This document shows, in pieces, positions 43,073 through 53,574 of a DNA stretch of 64,000 nucleotides. The first letter of the stretch is position 1; each line of letters begins with the position of its first letter. A program made the position numbers and the translations under genes. The notes beneath the pieces were generated by a model. That model was not told where the DNA came from. It saw nothing but the letters and a program-made list of their open reading frames with translations, and did not search any database. The stretch lies in the NCBI RefSeq assembly GCF_040115645.1, contig NC_089546.1, positions 620,001-684,000 on the forward strand, written 5' to 3'. Source of the DNA: Euwallacea fornicatus. Lineage: Eukaryota > Arthropoda > Insecta > Coleoptera > Curculionidae.

Positions 43073-44070
43073 TTATAGAGGAGGGAAACCTTCGAAAGGT
43101 ACCCGGTCTGATGTTGTAGCGACCGGGTTATGTGGGATTCGTCTCTGAGCGGGACGCCTACCTCTAAAACCCTCCTCTCTTTCGCCTTGTTTCCGCTTGG
43201 AACCGCCTATTGGCATTACTTCAAGCGGGGCGAGTTCTTTCTTCTTCTCCTCCCTCTTTCTTTCTTCTTTCCTTTCTTCCTTTTTTAATTTATCTTTTCG
43301 TTTCTCTTCCATATTTGCCACGTCCTTCTCCCACCCATCATCCATTCACATTCCCCCGTCTTCTTCCTCTCTTACATTCTTCCTTCTGTTTTAACAGCAC
43401 CCATACAAAGTCTCTTATTTTATTTCACACATCTTCACTCCTAAGCATTTCTCCAACAACACTCTAATTCTAACTCGATCCCTATTTTCATCTCCAATTT
43501 GTCCCTCTGTTTTTGCCATCTTCTGCATTCAAATATAGTATGCTTCACATCGTCTATTTCGCCGCAGTACCAGCAGTTTGGTGCCTGCTCCTTCACGATT
43601 CTGTATAAGTACCGTCCAAAACATCCATGTCCACTTAAAAACTACGTCAGGGAATAGTCAACCTCCCCATGTCCTCTCATCAACCATTCCTCCACCCTTG
43701 GGATCAATTTTTTTGTCCACAGTGCAGTACCCGTTTCTCTTTCCCATAGCCGTTGCCACTCCCTCATGGTTTGCTCTCTAACTCTCTTCCTCCCTTCCCT
43801 TCCCCTTGCGTGAATTTCCACCCTTTCCCTGATAAGAATTTCCACTGGTATAGTTTCCGCTATGACTTGTACAGCCTCGTTTGATACTGTCCGGTATGCC
43901 GAACACACCCTGAGTGACACTTTCCTTTGTATTTTTTCCATTTTACCCAGATATTTTTTTATTCTTATCACGTCCACCCATACTGGCGCTGTATACAGTA
44001 TCACGGATTCCAACACACTCACTAAAATTCTTCTTTTTGTGGATCTTAGAGTCGACCAGTTTGGCATCAT
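43073..44070 (-). pseudogene. R1-C ORF2 C-terminal region
   Basis: Segment 43642-44070 continues after RT (VLESVILYTAPVWVDVIRIK, KMEKIQRKVSLRVCSAYRTV, EEWLMRGHGEVDYSL). It is followed, after a shift, by a zinc-like region near 43560-43600 (CWYCGEIDDVKHTIFECRRW). The last open part (43073-43345) is Lys/Glu-rich and ends RIPHNPVATTSDRVPFEGFP-PL at a TAA that forms part of the 3' tail. The same C-terminal tail is conserved in R1-D. Confidence 0.75.
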
Positions 44071-45246
44071 TCTGCATAGACTGTAGTTATTTTTCCCGCT
44101 TTTTGTTCAATATACTTTACATGCTCCTTAAATTCCATGTCTTCATCCAATATCACTCCCAAATACTTCAAACTTCTGCCTACTTTTATTTCCTTTCCGC
44201 CCACTTTCAGTTTCCAATCCTTTATCCTTTTTTTTAAACAAGAAAATAGCTTCCGTATTTTCCAGTGCCATTTCCAGATTTTTTCCTTCCATTCACTCCA
44301 TGATCCGTTCAATACATATTTCCGTTTTATCATCCAATTCTGTTTCATCTTTTGCAGCCACTGTCAACGAGAGGTTATCTGCATAGGCGCGCAGTGTGGC
44401 CCCCTCCGGCAGTTCCATCTCCAGTATCCCATTATACAATATATTCCATAGCAGTGGACCCAGAATCGACCCTTGTGAGGCGCCGCAAGCCACTCCAATC
44501 TCCTCGCCCTCGACCAGGATGCATCTCTCCGACAGATAGGGTTTAACCAGATTCAAAAGGTAAGTGCTAATTCTCCATTTCTCTTTCAGCTCACTAACTA
44601 TTTGATTCCAGCTCACACAGTTAAATGCATTGCGCACATCAAAAGTCAACATCAAGCAAATCTTCCTATATCCCGACGTCACTCTCTTAATTCCGTCCAG
44701 TTCCTTTTTTATTGATTGCAGTGCTTGTATTGTGCTCTTTCCTTTACGAAATCCGAACTGTCTGTCAGACAGGTCTCCCCTCATTTCTATTTCTGCCATT
44801 AATCTTTTCCCAATCAACGCCTCCATAAGTTTCCCCATAGTATCCATTAAACATATTGGCCTATAGATTTTTTGTTCATTTTCATCTTTATTTGGCTTTT
44901 CTATCAGTACTAATTCTCCCTTCTTCCATATTGCCGGAAATTTCCCTTCCTTTACTACGTGGTTAATCACTTTCCTAATACTAGGTAGATTATATTTAAC
45001 TATTTGTATAATAATTTCCGTAGGAATTCCGTCCGGTCCCGAGGCCTTTTTATTTTTTAACGTTTCTGCAGCTTCCTTAATTTCATCTTCTGTGAATGGT
45101 ATAATCTCTCCTATGATTTCTTCGTATACCCATTTCTTCGCTTGTCTATTAGGAAATAGTTGTTTTGCTTCATTTATCTGTTTTTCTTTATTTATATGTG
45201 TTCGTGTTATGAATTTTTTATTTATTATTCTATATCCTGTTCCCAA
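44067..45246 (-). pseudogene. R1-C reverse transcriptase
   Basis: An RT of R1 type: FTEDEIKEAAETLKNKKASG, GKLMEALIGKRLMAEIEMRG, RQFGFRKGKSTIQALQSIKK, LTFDVRNAFNCVSW (catalytic Asp), CGASQGSILGPLLWNILYNG and LRAYADNLSLTV. The catalytic YADD box reads YADN, so the second Asp is lost (codon AAC). The thumb follows in a shifted frame at 44067-44348 (LKYLGVILDEDMEFKEHVKY). The upstream linker continues beyond the solo LTR at 45771-45958. Confidence 0.88.
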
Positions 45247-45250
45247 TATA

Positions 45251-45770
45251 TGTCAGAATAGGAGAAACAGAATTGCTTCCAGACGCCATGAGTCTCAAGT
45301 TAAATACTAGGAATAGTCACTCAATACCGCCAATTTATTAATAACAAATGTCACTGAGATTACACTAATTTATATGTAAACGAATAACTATCGGCTACCC
45401 TATATTCTGATAAATGTCTTATGGTAATAATCTCTTTCACAAAAGGTAAACCGTATGATAATCGAATCGAAGGATGAGAGACATGACAATCCGGGACCAG
45501 ACCTCTCCAGCCCAACTATTGATAATTACTGCCCTACCTCACTCAATATTCATTTCGTCCCCTGGCCCCGTTTTGCCCCCCTTACGTGTTAAAAACAAGT
45601 GTGTCCCTTATTCCTGGGGTCCCTGGAAGTCATATCATAAAGAAAGTGAATGCTTTAGTTTCGACAGAATAGCGAGAAAAACCAGAACCCCGATCGATTA
45701 CATAGGGTCGTACCAATACATAGAGTCTGTCTACTTAGGGGTATTCGCAAAATTTATGGCGGCGCCGACA
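45251..45770. mobile_element. Solo LTR-like insertion in R1-C ORF2 (TGTC...GACA)
   Basis: This 520-bp block starts TGTCAGAATAGG and ends GGCGCCGACA. It is bordered by TATA on both sides (45247-45250 and 45771-45774). R1-C ORF2 is coding on both sides of it but not within. The inverted TGTC/GACA ends and TG...CA termini fit an LTR. TATA in an AT-rich site is weak as a target duplication, and I found no second copy. Confidence 0.6.
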
Positions 45771-45961
45771 TATATATCCTCATCCAACTCGTTTATTACC
45801 TTCCTCCAGGCCTCCTCTTTTGCTTTAATAATTTGTTTCTTTAGTTTCCTCCTTTTCTCTTTCCATTCCTCCTGCAATACAAGTATCATCTCCCGATCCT
45901 CTCGTTTCCTTGCCCTCGTTATCTTTCTCCGCGCCGCTGTGCATAGATCCCTTGCCATTTT
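45771..45961 (-). pseudogene. R1-C ORF2 linker between endonuclease and RT
   Basis: An Arg/Lys-rich segment (ARDLCTAARRKITRARKRED, QEEWKEKRRKLKKQIIKAKE) ending WRKVINELDEDIY at the solo LTR. It is separated from the endonuclease by one TGA (after PVYW, where a Trp codon is likely). It continues into RT at 45246. Confidence 0.8.
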
Positions 45962-45973
45962 TATGTCTTTGTT

Positions 45974-46804
45974 TCACCAGTACACTGGCTTTTGTTTACA
46001 GTCTTCCCACCCCTTCTTTGGGAAGGATTCATCACATGCTTTTATCACAACTTCCCTAAATCGTTCCGGTTCCATATATAACTCTTTTGTTACTATTTTT
46101 CCGTAATTATTTACAAAACTCTCCATACCCTTCTCCGACATATGCCATCTAGTTCTAAACATTCTTCTCTCCGCAATTTTTTGTTTATTTTCCAATTTAA
46201 ATATTATTGTTTTATGGTCAGAAAGATTTTCTTCCTCGTCTATATTCCAATCTATGATTTTTTTTGCAATATTTTGTAAAGTAATAGTTACATCTATGCA
46301 TGATCTCCTTGTTCCTCTGTCGTATGTCGGTTTTGTTCCAAATTTAGCTATCACATAATTTTTTCTTGATATGAATTCCGAGAGTATCTCTCCTCTCGCG
46401 TCTTCCACATTTGATCCCCATCCTTGAGACTTGGCGTTAAAATCACCTCCAATTATCAGCGACGGCCTCTTCGGATTTATTGATTTCTCGATGTTCTCCA
46501 AAAAATTTTCAAAGCTAGTCAAACTCCTGTTTGGAGAAAAGTAACATGAGTAGAACCTTTCCCCTTCCACCTGTATATACACGTACCCCTCTCCCCTTCC
46601 CCGATCTATCACATTCAAATTTCTATCACATGCCATTATCACAGCATCCAATTCCATATCACAGTAGTAGTTATTTTTATTTTTAACTATTTTTTTGTTT
46701 GGTTCCGATATTAGTGCAATACTTATGTCCTCCTTCTTTTTTTTCTGCATCAGCAAATCGTGTGCAGTCTTACACCTGTTTATATTTAGTTGTATTATCC
46801 TCAT
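45974..46804 (-). CDS. R1-C ORF2 endonuclease
   Basis: A whole R1-type apurinic endonuclease domain from the Met at 46804: MRIIQLNINRCKTAHDLL, IALISEPNK, YVYIQVEGERFYSCYFSPNR, LIIGGDFNAKSQGWGSNVED, YDRGTRRSCIDVTITLQN and NLSDHKTIIF. The catalytic Asn, Glu, Asp and His motifs are present. It overlaps the end of ORF1 (46770), as usual in R1 elements. It ends at a single TGA before the linker. Confidence 0.92.
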   Translation of the reverse strand: MRIIQLNINRCKTAHDLLMQKKKKEDISIALISEPNKKIVKNKNNYYCDMELDAVIMACDRNLNVIDRGRGEGYVYIQVEGERFYSCYFSPNRSLTSFENFLENIEKSINPKRPSLIIGGDFNAKSQGWGSNVEDARGEILSEFISRKNYVIAKFGTKPTYDRGTRRSCIDVTITLQNIAKKIIDWNIDEEENLSDHKTIIFKLENKQKIAERRMFRTRWHMSEKGMESFVNNYGKIVTKELYMEPERFREVVIKACDESFPKKGWEDCKQKPVYW

Positions 46805-47260
46805 TCGTGCGTGAAGCCTGCCGTTCTATTTTCCGTGTTTTCTTTAATTGTTCCTTAAATTTACCACATTTATACGTTCCCACTCTGTGCCCCCTTTCCC
46901 CACACATCGGGCAATTCTCCTCATTAGCACAATTTTTTCTTGCATGCCCCTCCTTTCCACATCTATAACATAAATTTCTTCTGTTTGTTCCCCTGCACTC
47001 TCGTGTTTCATGTCCATAGTCCCAACACCTGAAACATCTTCCCAATTCCAATCTCCGTTCTAGGTAGCATCTCACCATTCCCACTCTGACTTTTTCCCTT
47101 TTACCAACTCCTGAATAATTTCTTTTTCTGCGCTAAATGTTATTGTTTGTGTTTTATTTAATGAGGGTCTGATTTCACTTAGTTTATAATTTCTTTTGTC
47201 TAGGTCTGGTATTTCTTGCCTTAGCGCTCTCCGAACATCCTCTTTTGTAGATAGTGCATC
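46770..47260 (-). pseudogene. R1-C ORF1, C-terminal half with three zinc knuckles
   Basis: Three zinc knuckles in a row: CFRCWDYGHETREC, CYRCGKEGHARKNC and CPMCGERGHRVGTYKC. Upstream, from 47260, a gag-like segment (EIPDLDKRNYKLSEIRPSLN, EIIQELVKREKVRVGMVRC) is in frame up to a shift near 47090. The N-terminal half is missing, replaced by the BEL LTR at 47261. Confidence 0.87.
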
Positions 47261-47970
47261 TATTTAGGCCAGGGGCTTCCTGAGTTCCTGCCTAACAGCA
47301 GTGACTGCCTCACTAGGCACCCACAGAGGAATCCAAATACGCTGGCGAGGTTTCGTAGTTGAGTCGAAGGTCCAAACGGGCTACCGTCATAAAATAATGG
47401 GGTTCCAAAGGTTCGAGAAGCTACATAAACTCTGTTACACAAATTACATTAAATTTAATCACAGACTAGTTGAATTACAGGGTGAGTTGTGATTAACTTA
47501 TTAATAATAATGCCCGTGTATAGGGTTCTATGGCAACGAGAGCGAGAGAAGTTTGCTGTTTACGCGACGGGGTGAAAAACGGTTCTACTCGTCTCCTCCA
47601 AGAGGGTTCGTGCCCCTTCCCGAAAAACGCAGGTTCCCGAGTTTGGTTTCCCACGATTTCATGAGAAAATCACCATCTTAATGCTTTCACACCATTACCT
47701 TATCGCTAACACCCTCTGGTTCATGTCCACTTGCGAGTTTGTTGCTACATTTCATCCTAATTTACTGCTGCCCTTAATGTGTTTGGGCAATTTGCACTTC
47801 ATAAATCAAGGTGGATGTGCACCAGATGAGAGGTGATTAGCGCGGTACCCATGGTTTGGCACCTAATGGTATGTCGAGCTTTGGTTTCTGGTTTCTCTCT
47901 TTACCAGATTTATTTCCCAGATGTTAGGGCAATGCGTGAGAGCGATCTTTATGTGAGAGTTTTTCCAACA
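47261..47970 (-). repeat. Second BEL LTR (BEL-2), diverged
   Basis: The left part (TTTAGGCCAGGGGCTTCCTG, GACTGCCTCACTAGGCACCC) matches the BEL-1 LTR end, and the right end CCAACA adjoins a polypurine tract identical in layout to BEL-1. In between the two LTRs have diverged strongly. Orientation is minus, as for BEL-1. The far end of this LTR touches R1-C. Confidence 0.7.
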
Positions 47971-48060
47971 TACTGCCCCCCGACGTTGGAGCTTTCGGCG
48001 AAAACGGGATCGGAAATGTAGGTACGAGGAGAGCGGCTTCTTGCCATACGTACGTTACAT
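47971..48060 (-). other. BEL-2 polypurine tract and internal edge
   Basis: On the minus strand GGGGGGCAGTA precedes the LTR start TGTTGG, as in BEL-1. A stretch GGAGCTTTCGGCGAAAACGG on the plus strand parallels GGAGCGTCCAGCGAAAACG at 6430. No BEL coding sequence follows, so only the 3' edge of this copy remains. Confidence 0.65.
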
Positions 48061-48705
48061 GAAGGGAGATTTTGAGGAGACGTCGCGAAGTCATCATGGT
48101 GTGAGACGGGGCCTATTGACTGCAAAAAATCCCCTTTGGGAACGAGAGTTCAGATTAGTTTTTCCAACAAGCATAAATTACTTATTTTATTTAGTTGCCA
48201 TATTACCTGTCACTACCTTCTAATATAGCAACGCCGCAACCAATTTAAAAAATGTTTAATGTATTTTCCTTCTAAATTAATGTTTCATCAAATGGCTTAA
48301 AAAAAATTATGGGTTGCTATTTAAAAAATTATAACTTTATGCTGTCCAGCGAAAACGGAACACTCTGTATAAAAAAAAATTATTAAATCCTGCAGCTTTC
48401 CAATATAAATGAGTACTGTACTAAACATTTCATATTGATATTTATACAAAGACACCAGGAACTAAGGCCGGAGTAATGGTGAACCCTGTATAGTATTGAA
48501 ACTATAAAGTATAGACCGCCGACGCGCTACGGCAGGCCCCTGTGTAGCCATCAGAAGCTCGATTTTTTTGTAGTTTCCATGATAACCTACAAAATCTCCG
48601 GAAATATTTCACTATTCAGGAAAAATTCATAAGTAGAAATATTCCCGGTCTGTCAAGTGTTAAGTGTCATTTACATAGAAGTTCATTTTTTTTATTCCCT
48701 TCCTA
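48061..48705. other. Unassigned AT-rich interval with element-end-like motifs
   Basis: No gene. Motifs resembling terminal repeats of small TA-targeting elements occur (AACACTCTGTATA near 48360, AACCCTGTATAG near 48482), but I could not pair them. Confidence 0.4.
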
Positions 48706-48707
48706 TT

Positions 48708-49425
48708 TTTTTTTTGTAGAGGAGGAAAACCTTCCAAAGGTACCCGATCTGGTTGTCTAGCGACCGGGTTATGTGGGATTCGCCCTTCCCCGCCAGAGAG
48801 GAGAGACGCCTACCCACTAAAAAACTCCCCTGTCTTCGTCTGAAATCCCATCCGGTACCGCCGCAGGAGCATTCCTTCAGATGGGGGACGAGGTGGTGTG
48901 CTTCCGTTTGGACTGCCGACTCTTGTTAAATTGCTTCGTCAGCGCGGTCACGTAGGTTCCTCGCGTAGAGGCACTTTTCCCTCATTATAGATTCCAGCAT
49001 ACACGTGACAGCGTTCCACTTATCACTATTTCTCATCAGCAGCATCACCTTTGTTATGCCTACCCCGCACGCGGCCTAAGCCCTCCTCCTGTGTTCCGCG
49101 AACTCGGTACACTCGAACACAGTATGCTCCGGAGTGTCCCGGGCATCGCAGTACCAGCATATGTCCGAATTAGCCTTGCCTATATGTTTCAGGTACGTCC
49201 CGAATGACCCGTGTCGGCACATGGCTTGCGTCACATAGAAATTTAAGTTACCGAAATCGCGTTCGCACCACTTCCCTATGTCTTTCACGAATATCTTTAC
49301 GTACCCATCGTACTCATCAAGTCTTACCTGCCACGCCCACAAGAGCTCACGTCGTACAGTTTGGGCGTTCCTCCTCATAACCTCCCCGATCCCCTCCCTA
49401 TTTGACACCATCGCTCCGAATATCT
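48708..49425 (-). mobile_element. 5'-truncated R1-like copy R1-D
   Basis: On the minus strand it ends in an A-rich tail (CTACAAAAAAAAATAGG) at about 48708. Its 3' 80 bp match the 3' end of R1-C (GGGTTATGTGGGATTCG on the plus strand). It is GC-rich against an AT-rich background. The 5' end is lost near 49425. Confidence 0.85.
49076..49411 (-). pseudogene. R1-D ORF2 C-terminal region
   Basis: A 110-codon frame with the R1 ORF2 ending: MCRHGSFGTYLKHIGKANSD followed by the zinc-like CWYCDARDTPEHTVFEC. It stops at 49076 by a TAG, but a further conserved piece is readable downstream in another frame (RIPHNPVA...DRVPLEGFPPL, 48715-48780). Most of ORF2 was never copied or has been lost. Confidence 0.85.
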
Positions 49426-49786
49426 AATAGGCACCAACATGATTTTAAATTAAGTAGGAAAAAAAAATTGGACGTACGTGCAGTATGTGCGTATATTTGA
49501 AGTAACGTAACGGTTCGCTTTTTTAGAGACACCCCGTTTAATTAGAACCAAATCATAAATGATTCGAATTAGATCATAACGATTTAAAATTGCCTCGTCA
49601 GGAATAGCGCAACATTTTTCGGCGAGTAGGGAAAGATCGACTTGCGAATAGGTCAAATGGTGCTTTGTGGAGGGTTCCCTTTTCAATCTTCCTTTTTGAT
49701 TGGCGTGAATGATAATATCCTTAGGGGTGGTAAGAATGTCTCGAATGATTGATATTTAATAGAAGACCTCTCTCTTCTTCCTTTTC
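49426..49786. other. Unassigned interval with a small minus-strand frame
   Basis: A 78-codon minus-strand frame (49450-49686) contains LSLLAEKCCAIPDEAILNRY and LVLIKRGVSKKANRYV. The composition is protein-like but I do not recognise it. Confidence 0.35.
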
Positions 49787-50601
49787 TACAGGGTGTTCGA
49801 TTTATCAAGCACATGCGATTTTCTCGAAAACTAAGAATTTAATAAAAAAAATTTTCAAATAAAGTTTGTTTGGGATAAAGGAGCGCTTCTTTTGACATTT
49901 TTTTCAAAAAAACTGTCGTTTAGAAGGCCTTTTTAAGGTCATTCGAATTTTTTCTAATGGAAACCCTAGATTTTTTTGACAAAAATGGATACATCACTAA
50001 AAACTGAACAATATTTGTTTGAAAAATTTTTCGATTCAACGCTTTTTTAGATAGTTTATTCAAAGAAATAATCGAAAATTAAGTAAAACGTGGAACAACA
50101 ACATAAAAGTTTTCTAATTCAATAAATGTTCAAAATTCTATTTATTAACGTAAACAGGGTTTGTAATATTTATATTAAACAGCAAGACCGAATCTTAACC
50201 AGTGATACATCATTGTAATCGAAAAAAAAGCTGAATCTAGAAATATGGAAATCCGAGATGGCGCCCATCAGAAAAAATAAAGTTGACGATGGTTCCGGAA
50301 AATTGAAACGTCGGATTCTCAATTTGACACTGTCATGTTATCGAGGAGAAAAAGTGACTACGAAAATATGGCAGCCATTTTCAATTATCTCTTTAAATGA
50401 GTCAAGAAAAGAATAAACACTTTTTTTCGAAATTTTGTGTTTTCCCGGATATTTCCGGACGTAATCGAAATTCTATAATTCTTCAAACGACATCTTACAA
50501 AGTTCTAAAATGCGCAACTTAGCCCTAATTTCACTAACCTCGTATCTTCTCAAATAACCGAGATCCCCATGATTAAGCTCGTAAAACGGACACCCTCTAT
50601 A
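49787..50601. mobile_element. Candidate decayed TIR element
   Basis: The left end TACAGGGTGTTCGATTTATC and the complement of the right end TATAGAGGGTGTCCGTTTTA are similar. A TGTCGTTT motif recurs about 125 bp inside each end. Between them is AT-rich non-coding sequence. The repeats are well diverged, so this is tentative. Confidence 0.45.
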
Positions 50602-52720
50602 AGAAATTAATTTTGGGTTGACACAACTTGTAATAAAAAGATTTTAAAGCTATTCATTTGGTACCTCAACATTGTTGAAAATATTTTTAGAATTTGTTTT
50701 CTTGAAATGTTGTAGTAGCAAACAGAAACTAAGATATTTTTATCATTTTCCATATACATGTCAGAAAATTGTTGGAATGGTAATGGAGGAGGGTGGAATA
50801 AAGCACAAGTCTTACACAAGTCAATACTTCTTTACTTCCCTAAGATCGGGAATCAAATGACCCCCCCCCCATAATATATCCGAGTTACCCTGGGTACGCC
50901 TGTTCTTTTTCACGAGAACCGGCACCCAGACCTCCACATTCTTCCCACGCTCGCATCCCTGAATCACTTCCTTCACACTTCCATATGTTTTTGTCGAGAT
51001 TATAAACAGGCCCTCTTCGTCTTTTATCACCGATAAACTATTTCAACTAGTACGAGCTTAGTCCATTTCCAAAATGTGGTAAGACTCTAACAGATGTTCG
51101 TAACATTGTCCTTATACCTAAGGCCGAGTTATAGCACTATCTTCATGAGACATGTTTTTCCACAATCACATTAGACGAATCAATAAACACCCTCGTATCA
51201 CTTTCTTCATAAAAGCTCACATACATATAAGTGTAAAAACAATTTTTCATCAAAACCATTAATAAAGCCATAATCGTTCGAGGCACTCTTATTGGATCAC
51301 CCTGTATATGAGTTCGCTTTATCTAAGTGACTAAAGCGTGTAGTTATAGGAAAAATAAAACAGGACTTTTAATTTTTTTTTCCTAAAACCGAGTGTTTGC
51401 TGTATACGGGGTACGGTCTAACTTAGTTCTACTGTATTTATATCAATTTCGTTTTCTTGGATAACTTTTTTTTCTTTCCAAAGACTTTGTCTCGTCAAAA
51501 TATTTTATTATATAAGATGATTTGCAATACAATCGACACAGAACCGGTGCGTGTAGAGGACAAAACATGTCCATTTTTTATATGAAGTATTTTTTTGACG
51601 TTTACTATTACTGATATGACGGCTTCAGAAAATAAATTAAAAAAATTTAAAAAGTTCTGTATTGTGGAAAAGCCTTAATTTAAAATTATCATATCAGCGA
51701 AAGGTTTTTGTTTTATTGACGTCTTTATTTGCTAAAAATCTAAAGTAGCTGAAGGCTTTATAAGGGATAGTTTAAATTGGATGCACACAAAAGAAGCAAA
51801 ACGGTTTTAGGCAAAAACTTTTTGACTAAACATGATTAATGTCGATGCTTTCCATGTAATTTAAATCGATTGACGCAAACTGACCAGTCTGGTGCTATCA
51901 GATTTGATTATTTGTCTTTAGTCACAACTAAGCGCTTTCGCCGTCGATCTTGCAATTCTCCTTTTGTGTAAAAAACATTCACTTGTACACAGGCGTACTA
52001 TATGTACATGGTGTGATACACAAAACGAACAAGATTTTTACATTTCAACAATGTAACTAGATACTGAAAACTTAATAATGTTAATTGAGGCCAGGACCCT
52101 TTTATACAATTACCAACTTAAGGAACACAATAATCGAGATTTGATAGACAAATTATGAGAGAAAATTTCAACGGATGTGAAGGCAACAGGTAAAAAAAAT
52201 TTTACTTGATAAATTTATTATAAACAATACACAATATATATGAAGAGTAACGACTGTGTGGATTGAAATACACCTCAATCATAATGCTGTATTATTATTG
52301 TTAGGTAATATAATAATATAAATGACAACAGAAGCATTACTAATATATTTATTAAGTATTTTGTTCGCTTATAAAAAAAATTGTGCTGCCATGGAACAGG
52401 ACCCTCTGGCTAATTAAAATAATTTACATATAAATTACGTATTGCTAATGCAGTGTTTGATATTCTTCGCCAACTACTCGTAGGCTGTTCTTATAGCTTA
52501 CATCTCTCTTCATCAAACGATAACAGCTCCCCATGAATATCGCCCACACTACCTTCTTTTTTTCTAAATAAATTATAAAGCAGATAATAAGTTAATGTAT
52601 GTAAAATACGATTCTTGTTCGCAATTTTTGATACCCAGTCAGGTTTGATTACCTTGTAGGAATTAGTCTTACTATGGGTCATCACAATGCATTTTCATCC
52701 ACTGCAGCATGGCACCCCGT
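50602..52720. other. AT-rich interval without recognised gene
   Basis: A minus-strand frame at 50821-51030 (ISTKTYGSVKEVIQGCERGK, VEVWVPVLVKKNRRTQGNSD) looks protein-like but is unassigned. A run of C residues at 50861-50870 interrupts it. No other feature was recognised; an element-end motif CACCCTGTATA occurs at 51298. Confidence 0.35.
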
Positions 52721-53470
52721 CAGGTATGAGTAACACATGAAAAGTGTAATTCACAATTGCTGCATTACAAGACAGAACGAATTAAGGTGTACTTACCGGG
52801 GATTAGGTGGCCCCCTACTCTAACCGTGGCTACCTTGCTTAAGTATGTTAGATGTTCTTGCCCTAATACCTTGCAACAATTTCAAGCGTTTGCCTATAGA
52901 AATAAAAATGTCTTCGACAACTAGCTAGTGCCCCCCTAAAATAAGTAGGGGCTCCCCCGGACTTACACCTGTGACCAACAGGTAGAATCCCACCGGAAAC
53001 AGTAGGGGATTACTTTTATGGTCATCCTAAACCTATCGGTGTCATTCAGGCCGCATGTAACACCTCTAAGTTACAAGACACGACACCCGAAGAAACGGCG
53101 TCCGCACCTTGATCAACAAACAAGTGCAGAGGGTTTCAATAATATCATATTATGGGCATCAACACACAGTTATAAACAAAGTGTATATTATCATTAGTAA
53201 ACAATGAGCCTAGGCGAACGACATACCTGCTCCTGTTTGCCACTGTTCTCACACACAGGACTTCTTAGTAGAAGTCAATCAAAAACCCTTCAATAATTCA
53301 GGGTTTACACGGTTATCACAGAACAATACAATACTTTCATGTGCTACCACCCGTCTCGGGAGTGCTTTCTTTAGCTCGTGTCGGGACTCACCACCCCTCA
53401 TCCCGCACAGGGTTCGCCATAGTGGGTACCACAGTAAAAGACCTATTAGGGAAATTTAGCATATATTTTG
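52721..53470. other. Unassigned GC-richer block
   Basis: It is higher in GC than its flanks, with several C/G runs (GGTGGCCCCCTACTC, GGGGCTCCCCCGGAC). There is a hairpin ACCTGT-GACCA-ACAGGT near 52967. There is no open frame. It could be the untranslated end of a retroelement, but I could not place it. Confidence 0.35.
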
Positions 53471-53574
53471 GCTTTCTAAAAGAAAGGCGGTTAAAGATTA
53501 ATTGTTTTACATGTAACTAATTCGACTTTTTCTGAAGAGCAATATAGTGGCTTCAAAGATTCGGTAACTGTATA

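Larger units (their letters stand above)
43071..47260 (-). mobile_element. R1-like non-LTR retrotransposon R1-C
   Basis: A minus-strand element. The 3' end with an A-rich tail (TATAAAAATAAAAA on the minus strand) is at 43071, inserted into R1-B RT. It contains ORF2 (endonuclease, RT, C-terminal zinc region) and the 3' half of ORF1, and ends at a BEL LTR at 47261. A solo LTR (45251-45770) splits ORF2. It belongs to a lineage other than R1-A/B. Confidence 0.88.

Noticed and set aside
43197..43470. Plus-strand open frames rich in Ser, Phe and Leu
   Set aside because: They are read from a pyrimidine-rich tract that is the complement of the Lys/Glu-rich R1-C ORF2 tail.
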